From Paenibacillus alkalitolerans (GTDB taxonomy: Bacteria; Bacillota; Bacilli; Paenibacillales; YIM-B00363), in assembly GCF_016482785.1 (NCBI RefSeq), contig NZ_JAEMXM010000031.1, positions 1 through 61,328 of the forward strand: DNA of 61,328 nucleotides, read 5' to 3'. Each line of letters opens with the position of its first letter. Positions within the stretch are counted from its first letter, which is position 1. Shown here piece after piece: positions 53,984 through 61,328 of this stretch. The notes below the pieces were generated by a model, which made no database searches, was not told where the DNA came from, and saw only the letters and a list, made by a program, of their open reading frames with translations. The translations under genes were made by a program, and so were the position numbers.

Positions 53984-54151
53984 TCATGAGCCTTCGCCGT
54001 GATTGTTCCTTGAATGCTGCCGGTTTTTTACCTTTTTTGAACCGGATAACGGCTCTACGGGCTGGTGGGGATTCTTCTTGATGCGTGCGGCTTCCTCTTT
54101 TGCATCGTTATGACCGATATGAGGATCTATTGTGTATATCTCTTTAGACAT
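53984..54151 (-). CDS. Small hydrophilic protein, 55 residues
   Basis: A short gene with ATG at 54151 and TGA at 53986-53984. The product begins MSKEIYTIDPHIGHNDAKEE and ends in a basic tail (KKVKNRQHSRNNHGEGS). It starts six bases after the stop of the next gene upstream, with CGGAGAAG as ribosome binding site, and so is the third gene of a coupled set. It is polar and probably disordered, with no recognised family. Small polar proteins of this kind are common among spore components (inference). Confidence 0.6.
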   Translation of the reverse strand: MSKEIYTIDPHIGHNDAKEEAARIKKNPHQPVEPLSGSKKVKNRQHSRNNHGEGS

Positions 54152-54157
54152 GGCGAA

Positions 54158-54346
54158 TCACTTCTCCGATTCGTGATATTGTTCCGCTTCATGGCGCTGC
54201 GAGCCGACGCTTAGTTTGTCGCGGTGGCGGCGATCGTCTTGATCTTGCTGCAGCTGCATGTTCGTATGAGCGGTAATATTCGGTCTTTCCAGCTCGTCCA
54301 CAACATTTTGCAAATTTTTATCCACGCCGTTCTTGGCCCTTGTCAT
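54158..54346 (-). CDS. Small hydrophilic protein, 62 residues
   Basis: A 62-residue highly charged protein beginning MTRAKNGVDKNLQNVVDEL and rich in Gln, His, Asp and Arg in its second half. The ATG at 54346 overlaps the stop of the preceding gene (ATGA), indicating translational coupling. No membrane segment, no known motif. Its reality is supported by coupling on both sides. Confidence 0.6.
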   Translation of the reverse strand: MTRAKNGVDKNLQNVVDELERPNITAHTNMQLQQDQDDRRHRDKLSVGSQRHEAEQYHESEK

Positions 54347-54690
54347 GGATTCGTCAGTCCCTTCAGACGTTGTGCGCATTCATGAATGTGACGGATATAG
54401 TCCTCGATTAAGGTTTGAATGACTTCGGTTCCTTCGTTAACCGCTATACCGTCGATGTCAACGTCGATAAACTCAACATGAACTTCCCGTTGGTCCACAT
54501 ACGTGCATTTAAAATCGAACGTATACTGTGTGCGGCCTGCAGTGGTGATGTGAATATGAAGCACATCGGGATCCTTCTCGTCCGGATTTACAGACGCTTT
54601 GTCGGACGGGCTTATGACGAGCTGCAGCTGTTCATTCCAAGCCTCGACCAGCTTTTGCGGATCTACGGACAACACCGAAACCTTGCTCAT
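54343..54690 (-). CDS. Hypothetical protein, 115 residues
   Basis: A soluble protein of unknown family. The N-terminal MSKVSVLSVDPQKLVEAWNE is followed by alternating strands (VLHIHITTAGRTQYTFDFKC, VHVEFIDVDIDG) and a C-terminal helix (VIQTLIEDYIRHIHECAQRL). GGGGAGG precedes two ATGs, at 54696 and 54690. The second has the better spacing. It is the first of three coupled small genes transcribed toward the glycosyltransferase operon. Confidence 0.72.
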   Translation of the reverse strand: MSKVSVLSVDPQKLVEAWNEQLQLVISPSDKASVNPDEKDPDVLHIHITTAGRTQYTFDFKCTYVDQREVHVEFIDVDIDGIAVNEGTEVIQTLIEDYIRHIHECAQRLKGLTNP

Positions 54691-54873
54691 CGGCATACAC
54701 CTCCCCTTATAAATTGAGGAAACGGGGACGGTTTTATGCATGGGGGCCACTGGAAGGCCGCCGAGCTCCTGATGCGACGCCTGCGTGCCGATGCCGCGGA
54801 ACTTTTGCCCGTTAGACCGACTGCACGCATCTTCCGTCAATGGATGTAACGGATTTGTCCGCTAAACAAACGG

Positions 54874-54892
54874 AGAGGGTGGGATCTCATTT

Positions 54893-54904
<12 letters not shown>
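54874..54904 (-). terminator. Terminator hairpin built from tRNA-Ser 3'-end sequence
   Basis: AGAGGGTGGG (54874-54883) and CCCACCCTCT (54895-54904) form a perfect ten-pair stem. Read on the minus strand it is followed by CCGTTTGTTT. The stem sequence is the same as the tRNA-Ser T-arm/acceptor end (CCCACCCTCTCC), so the hairpin seems to derive from the tRNA gene. It probably terminates serS-tRNA-Ser transcripts. Confidence 0.65.
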
Positions 54905-55173
<269 letters not shown>

Positions 55174-55257
55174 GCGAACCGGAGATCCCGGTCCAACCGA
55201 TAACAAAAATCGGCGGCAATAAGCATTGTAACATAGAACGGATTTCAATGACAATGC

Positions 55258-56538
55258 TTACTTCTTGGTAATGCGTGTAACGCCGCCCATGTACGGCTGC
55301 AGCGCCTCGGGAATCTGTACGCTGCCGTCCTCTTGCTGATAATTCTCGAGGATTGCTGCGATCGTCCGGTCGACCGCCAACCCCGAACCATTCAACGTAT
55401 GGACGAACTCGGGCTTCGACTTGGCATCTCTGCGGAACCGTATCCCTGCCCGGCGGGCTTGGAAATCCTCCGTGTTGCTGCAAGATGAAATTTCGCGGTA
55501 CGTTCCGCTGTTCGGCAGCCATACCTCTAGATCGTACGTCTTTGCAGCCGAAAAACCGATGTCTCCCGTACATAATGCAAGAACACGATACGGCAGACCC
55601 AACAGCTGCAGCACGCGTTCGGCGTTCGCCGTCATCTCTTCCAGCTCATCATAAGAATGCTCAGGAAGCGTAAGTTTTATCAGTTCGACTTTATTGAACT
55701 GGTGCAGACGAATAAGTCCTCGCGTATCGCGTCCGGCCGACCCCGCTTCCGACCGGAAGCATGCGCTGTATGCCGTGTAATGTTTCGGAAGCTCCTCCGC
55801 AGCCAATATTTCTTCCCGGTGAAAGTTCGTAACCGGCACTTCCGCGGTCGGCACCATAAAGTAGTCCAACCCTTCCAGCTTGAACACGTCTTCGGCAAAC
55901 TTGGGCAGCTGCCCCGTTCCGGTCAGGCTGTCGCGGTTCACGATCATCGGAGGTAACATTTCTTCGTATCCGTGCTCGTTTGTATGCAAATCAAGCATAA
56001 AGTTGATCAAAGCGCGCTGTAAGCGGGCTCCCAACCCTTTGTAAAAAACAAACCGTGAACCCGTAACTTTTCCCGCTGCTTCCGTGTCGACGATGCTCAG
56101 TTCTTGGGCGATCTCCCAATGCGGCTTCGGCTGGAACGCGAACGTCCTCGGCTGCCCGATTCTGCGAACCTCGACGTTATCCGCTTCTGAACGGCCTACC
56201 GGTACGGATTCATGCGTAACATTAGGTATCGACAACAACAGTAAATCGAGTTCCGCTTCCAAGGCTCGAACCTCATCGTCCAGCGCTTTAATCCGGTCCG
56301 AAACTTCCCGCATCTCGACAATAAGGTCCTCGGCGTCTTCCCCCGCCTTCTTCTTGCGGGCCACGTCTTGAGATACCGTGTTACGGCGATTTTTCAACGT
56401 TTCGCTCTCTTGAAGCAATTCCCGTCTCCGTACGTCCAATGTGTTGAAAGCCGATATATCTTCAAGAGATTTCCCCCGGTTGGCAAGCGATTGCTTGACT
56501 CGTTCCGGGTCATTACGCAGCAGCTTAATATCCAGCAA
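55258..56538 (-). CDS. serS: Seryl-tRNA synthetase
   Basis: A 426-residue class II synthetase. The N-terminal coiled-coil arm that grips the tRNA long variable loop spans about residues 30-105. The catalytic core has the [15 protein letters not shown] segment, motif 2 ([21 protein letters not shown]) and motif 3 ([16 protein letters not shown]). It charges the tRNA-Ser encoded just downstream. It is 14 bases after pdxT, so may be co-transcribed with pdxS-pdxT. Confidence 0.98.
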   Translation of the reverse strand: MLDIKLLRNDPERVKQSLANRGKSLEDISAFNTLDVRRRELLQESETLKNRRNTVSQDVARKKKAGEDAEDLIVEMREVSDRIKALDDEVRALEAELDLLLLSIPNVTHESVPVGRSEADNVEVRRIGQPRTFAFQPKPHWEIAQELSIVDTEAAGKVTGSRFVFYKGLGARLQRALINFMLDLHTNEHGYEEMLPPMIVNRDSLTGTGQLPKFAEDVFKLEGLDYFMVPTAEVPVTNFHREEILAAEELPKHYTAYSACFRSEAGSAGRDTRGLIRLHQFNKVELIKLTLPEHSYDELEEMTANAERVLQLLGLPYRVLALCTGDIGFSAAKTYDLEVWLPNSGTYREISSCSNTEDFQARRAGIRFRRDAKSKPEFVHTLNGSGLAVDRTIAAILENYQQEDGSVQIPEALQPYMGGVTRITKK

Positions 56539-56552
56539 TGAAAAGGACCTCC

Positions 56553-57143
56553 TTAACGGCTTCCGACCGATGCGGCGCTCTCTCGCACCATGTTGATGAA
56601 GTATTCATGCATCTCCGTGTCATCCGTAAGCTCAGGGTGAAAAGACGCGCCAAGCAGATGACCCTGTCTGACGGCTACGATTCCGCCGCCGTATGATGCC
56701 AATACTTCCACAGGACTTTCTACACTTTCAATTAGCGGCGCACGGATAAAGACGGCTCTTACCGGTCGCTCCCACCCCTTCATCTCCAGGTCGACTTCGA
56801 AGCTTTCCCGTTGTCTTCCGAAAGCGTTGCGCGACACCGTGATGTCAAGGAGCGCCAAGTGAGGTACTTCAGATCCGGTAATGCGCTTGGCCAAAACGAT
56901 CAAGCCTGCGCATGTGCCGAATATCGGTTTGCCCTGCGCCGAAAAATCCGTAATCGCATCTATAAAACCGTATGTGCGCATAAGCTTGCCGATCGTCGTG
57001 CTTTCCCCGCCCGGAATGATTAGTCCGTCCAAATCGGTCAATTGTTCTTTTCTCTTCACCGCTATTCCGGTCGCGCCGCAGCTTTCGATCGCCCGGATAT
57101 GTTCGGCTACCGCGCCTTGCATCGCAAGGACACCGATATTCAT
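56553..57143 (-). CDS. pdxT: Pyridoxal 5'-phosphate synthase glutaminase subunit
   Basis: A 196-residue class I glutamine amidotransferase that supplies ammonia to PdxS for vitamin B6 synthesis. [11 protein letters not shown], the nucleophile Cys in [11 protein letters not shown] and the catalytic His/Glu in FHPELTDD are present. A TTG-initiated ten-codon extension exists, but [15 protein letters not shown] is the standard start. The ribosome binding site is weak. It lies 51 bases after pdxS. Confidence 0.97.
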   Translation of the reverse strand: MNIGVLAMQGAVAEHIRAIESCGATGIAVKRKEQLTDLDGLIIPGGESTTIGKLMRTYGFIDAITDFSAQGKPIFGTCAGLIVLAKRITGSEVPHLALLDITVSRNAFGRQRESFEVDLEMKGWERPVRAVFIRAPLIESVESPVEVLASYGGGIVAVRQGHLLGASFHPELTDDTEMHEYFINMVRESAASVGSR

Positions 57144-57194
57144 GATAGTCACGCTCGCTTTCGTTCCGTCCAATATATAGAAAAAGCGGGGAGT

Positions 57195-58076
57195 TTACCA
57201 ACCCCGCTCTTGCATCCTTTGGTTCGTTTCCAACTTGGAGATCTCGATGCCTTTCATCGGAGTGCCTAAGTTCTTCGACAACTGTGCGATGTGAGCGAAG
57301 TCCGTGTAGTGCGTCGTCGCTTCAACGATCGCTTTAGCGAACTTCTCCGGATTGTCGGATTTGAATATCCCGGATCCGACAAACACTCCGTCCGATCCCA
57401 AATGCATCATCAACGCCGCATCGGCCGGAGTCGCAACGCCCCCTGCTGCAAAGTTGACGACCGGAAGCTTTCCGTTCTCATGCACATACAGAATCAAATC
57501 GTACGGCGCGCCTAAGTTTTTCGCTTCCGCCATCAGCTCGTCTTTGGACATGCTTTGAACCTTGCGGATTTGCCCGGTGATCATGCGCATATGGCGTACG
57601 GCTTCAACGATGTTGCCTGTTCCAGGTTCGCCTTTGGTACGAATCATCGAAGCTCCTTCGCCGATTCGGCGGAGCGCTTCCCCCAAATCGCGGGCGCCGC
57701 ATACGAACGGAACCGTGAATTCATGCTTGTTGATATGATAAACTTCATCCGCCGGCGTTAACACTTCGCTTTCATCGATATAATCGACACCGAGCGCTTC
57801 CAATACTTTCGCTTCGACATAATGCCCGATCCGCGCTTTTGCCATGACCGGAATGGATACGACTTTCATCACTTCTTCGACGATCGTCGGATCGGCCATG
57901 CGGGCAACGCCGCCGGCAGCGCGGATATCGGCAGGAACCCGTTCCAAAGCCATTACCGCCGATGCGCCAGCCGCTTCCGCAATCTTAGCTTGTTCCGCGT
58001 TCATGACGTCCATAATGACGCCGCCTTTTTGCATCTCCGCCATGCCCCGCTTAACGCGAGATGTACCCGTTTCCAT
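57195..58076 (-). CDS. pdxS: Pyridoxal 5'-phosphate synthase lyase subunit
   Basis: A 293-residue (beta/alpha)8 enzyme that makes PLP from ribose 5-phosphate, glyceraldehyde 3-phosphate and ammonia. [20 protein letters not shown], the catalytic Lys in [15 protein letters not shown] and the phosphate-binding [17 protein letters not shown] are intact. Three start codons lie close together (58085 ATG, 58082 GTG, 58076 ATG) after GGGAGG. The last gives the usual [11 protein letters not shown] start. The gene forms a dodecamer with pdxT. Confidence 0.97.
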   Translation of the reverse strand: METGTSRVKRGMAEMQKGGVIMDVMNAEQAKIAEAAGASAVMALERVPADIRAAGGVARMADPTIVEEVMKVVSIPVMAKARIGHYVEAKVLEALGVDYIDESEVLTPADEVYHINKHEFTVPFVCGARDLGEALRRIGEGASMIRTKGEPGTGNIVEAVRHMRMITGQIRKVQSMSKDELMAEAKNLGAPYDLILYVHENGKLPVVNFAAGGVATPADAALMMHLGSDGVFVGSGIFKSDNPEKFAKAIVEATTHYTDFAHIAQLSKNLGTPMKGIEISKLETNQRMQERGW

Positions 58077-58162
58077 ATGCACCATAGCCTCCCGATACTA
58101 AAACGATAATTACTAACATCTAATATTACAACACTGCGTTAAGCTTAGCAACTTATGGGAGC

Positions 58163-59443
58163 CTAGTTGAACAGTCCCACGATTCCCGAGAACAAGTTGG
58201 AGAAAAAGTCGCCGATACCCCTCATAAACATCTTGAACCATCCGGCCTTCTCGACATCCTCCGTTACGATAAGCGGCACTTCAAAATCGCGGCCCGCATA
58301 TTTAACTGTCACCGTTCCCACCGGATCGCCGGCTTTTAGAGGCGCCGCCAGTTTCGATTCTTCAAATAATTTGTAACCGATTGCTTCCGTTTGGTCTTCG
58401 CCTTTCTTCCCAACCACTTCAAGCCCTTCGCCGATCAGTACGGGCACATCGCGTTTTACAGCGTTAGGAATGTGAACCGTCTTTATCTCGGGATGTTCCG
58501 TTTTCGCAACGAGAACCGTCTTCAATTCAAAGTTATTAAACCCGTAATCCAACAATTTGCGTGTTTCCACGAAACGGCCATCAATTGATTTTGCGCCCAT
58601 AACGACGCTGATCAGTCTCATACCGTCACGTTCGGCGGTGCCGGTAAAGTTATATCCTGCTATTTTCGTATGTCCGGTTTTTAATCCGTCAAGACCTTCA
58701 TAAGCATATTTTCTTAAATTGACATTGTCCTTATTCCCTTCAACCATGTAGTTCCAGTTCACCATCGGCTCTTTATCGGTGTCGTTGAATTTTTTCTGCG
58801 GTATTTTTGTATAATCGAGTACTTGTCGATGTTCGGTAACGATTCGGCGGGCAAGGAGCGCCGCATCGTATGCAGTCATGATTGTTTCGCCTTCAATCGA
58901 AGGTTGTTCAACCATATCTTTCCTATCCAGACCGGTTGCGTTAATAAAATGCGCCTTGTCCGACAAACCGATTTTATTCGCCGTTTCGTTCATCAATTTT
59001 GCAAACTCGTCTTGCGATCCCGAGATATGCTCAGCCAGTGCGATAGCGGCATCGTTGCCGGAGTAGATGGATAATAATTCAAATACTTTGCGTAAATTGT
59101 AAGTTTCACCCTCAGCCATCAGTTGACCGGATCCAATGGCGTCGGCGGCAGTTTTCGATGTCATCACCATGTCTTCCCAGCTGATTTTGCCGGATTCGAT
59201 TTGTTCCATCACCAAGTATTCCGTCATCATCTTGGCCATGCTCGCGGGAGGGCGCGGATCGTCCTTCTTTAACTCGTATAATACTGAACCCGTTGCCGCA
59301 TCGATCAATACCGCCGATTCAACTTTCAATCCTAAATCTCCCGTCTCCGCCCGTACGTGAGGCGCTGCCGCGAATAAACCTTGAACCAGCATTGAACATG
59401 ACAAAATAACGGCCATACGACCGGTACGCTTCCCCAACATCAT
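58163..59443 (-). CDS. dacA: D-alanyl-D-alanine carboxypeptidase (PBP5 family)
   Basis: A 426-residue low-molecular-weight penicillin-binding protein. A signal peptide (about residues 1-32) is followed by the active-site SMAK, YSGN and LKTGHT motifs, the PBP5 C-terminal beta domain and a C-terminal amphipathic/hydrophobic anchor (WFKMFMRGIGDFFSNLF). It trims D-Ala from peptidoglycan stem peptides outside the cell. GAAGGAGAAATT precedes the ATG. The guaB-dacA-pdxS order is the same as in B. subtilis. Confidence 0.97.
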   Translation of the reverse strand: MMLGKRTGRMAVILSCSMLVQGLFAAAPHVRAETGDLGLKVESAVLIDAATGSVLYELKKDDPRPPASMAKMMTEYLVMEQIESGKISWEDMVMTSKTAADAIGSGQLMAEGETYNLRKVFELLSIYSGNDAAIALAEHISGSQDEFAKLMNETANKIGLSDKAHFINATGLDRKDMVEQPSIEGETIMTAYDAALLARRIVTEHRQVLDYTKIPQKKFNDTDKEPMVNWNYMVEGNKDNVNLRKYAYEGLDGLKTGHTKIAGYNFTGTAERDGMRLISVVMGAKSIDGRFVETRKLLDYGFNNFELKTVLVAKTEHPEIKTVHIPNAVKRDVPVLIGEGLEVVGKKGEDQTEAIGYKLFEESKLAAPLKAGDPVGTVTVKYAGRDFEVPLIVTEDVEKAGWFKMFMRGIGDFFSNLFSGIVGLFN

Positions 59444-59578
59444 AATTTCTCCTTCACCCTTGATTCTTGTTTTACGTTAAGATAGTTGTTCTGGTTGTAC
59501 TAATTTTTTCTTATTCCGTTATTGTAACATATGTAGGGACAAGCCAAAAAGTAGCGGATGACGTATGCCGAAAAATGG

Positions 59579-59606
59579 AAAAGCAGAGTCTGTCGAAGAC
59601 TCTGCT
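59579..59606 (-). terminator. Terminator of guaB
   Basis: AGCAGAGTCT and AGACTCTGCT form a ten-pair stem around five bases. On the minus strand TTTTCC follows. It starts 13 bases after the guaB stop codon. Confidence 0.85.
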
Positions 59607-59618
59607 CCATTACCGATA

Positions 59619-61091
<1,473 letters not shown>

Positions 61092-61132
61092 TCAATAACG
61101 TACTTCAATGTGTCTGGAAAGATATTATTGCC

Positions 61133-61161
61133 ATAGTATCAGAGTGAGAAAAACGGGTCAA
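61133..61161 (-). promoter_or_regulatory. Sigma-A promoter of guaB
   Basis: TTGACC (61161-61156), a 17-base spacer and TACTAT (61138-61133) on the minus strand, about 55 bases before the guaB ATG. No guanine riboswitch is visible in the short leader. Confidence 0.85.
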
Positions 61162-61268
61162 GAACAGTGCACCAAGCTGTACGAACGTTGTTTTGTATTG
61201 CTTAGTATGGAGCGAAACCGGCATCGATATGTTGTTGAAAGCAAACCATTTTTTTAGTATACAACCAA

Positions 61269-61303
61269 AAAAAGCGCCCTTGGCATCTAACCAAAGGCGC
61301 TTT
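61269..61303 (-). terminator. Terminator of a gene lying to the right of the window
   Basis: AAAGCGCC and TTGG pair with CCAA and GGCGCTTT around CATCTAA with one mismatch. On the minus strand the stem runs into TTTTTTTGG. It must end a minus-strand transcript that starts beyond position 61328. Confidence 0.85.
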
Positions 61304-61328
61304 CTCGTTGTTGGCTTGGCGACGTCCT

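Overview
The window looks like a chromosomal segment of an endospore-forming, Gram-positive Bacillota, most likely a Paenibacillaceae member (inference). Evidence: sporulation genes (spoIIR, spoIIP, an alpha/beta SASP with a sigma-G-type promoter), the F1Fo ATP synthase operon, B. subtilis-like gene orders, strong AGGAGG ribosome binding sites, moderate GC and no outer-membrane genes. I see no insertion sequence, phage structural module, rRNA operon or CRISPR array.

Layout. (1) 0.3-11 kb, minus strand: a Cys-rich DUF6062-like protein, the atp operon (atpZ-atpI-atpB-E-F-H-A-G-D-C), a UDP-GlcNAc 2-epimerase and upp. (2) 11.2-20.7 kb, mostly plus strand: spoIIP, a small unknown gene, an AglEFG-type sugar ABC transporter without an ATPase, an endonuclease/phosphatase-fold protein, a pentapeptide-repeat protein, an oxidoreductase and a lipoprotein. 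(3) 21-31 kb, minus strand: the conserved ychF-prfA-prmC-spoIIR-ywlC-mntP-ywlE-rpiB-ywlG-glyA block. A ZTP riboswitch with its own promoter and terminator precedes rpiB-ywlG-glyA. (4) 31-42 kb: mixed housekeeping genes (tadA, a Crp/Fnr regulator, tRNA-Arg, an amidase, SASP, tRNA-Pro, membrane proteins, DUF2935, phosphatases, an M3 peptidase, TraX, a lipoprotein). (5) 42.2-53.9 kb: a surface-polysaccharide locus. Two sugar-nucleotide epimerases and a UDP-sugar dehydrogenase are on the minus strand. Divergent from them is an eight-gene plus-strand operon of related GT4 glycosyltransferases interleaved with small proteins. (6) 54-61 kb, minus strand: three small coupled genes, tRNA-Ser, then serS-pdxT-pdxS-dacA-guaB, an origin-proximal order also found in B. 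subtilis.

The most novel part is region 5. It encodes three full-length GT4 enzymes, one of them fused to an N-terminal FG-GAP beta-propeller and another to a C-terminal carboxypeptidase-regulatory-like domain. A fourth member has only the N-terminal GT-B domain plus the C-terminal helix. Three of the interleaved proteins share a 16-residue motif, W-x7-P-x2-Y-x2-P-D, in four copies with identical spacing. I infer a spore- or cell-surface glycan assembly system in which the small proteins are scaffolds, anchors or acceptors.

Other signals worth attention are three 14-bp palindromes at exact 54-bp intervals before ywlC, a tandem hairpin array between atpG and atpD, two DnaA-box clusters, a possible ncRNA between wecB and upp, duplicated tRNA-Ser 3' ends, a tRNA-Arg with a bulged acceptor stem, and a UDP-sugar dehydrogenase gene with no standard start codon.
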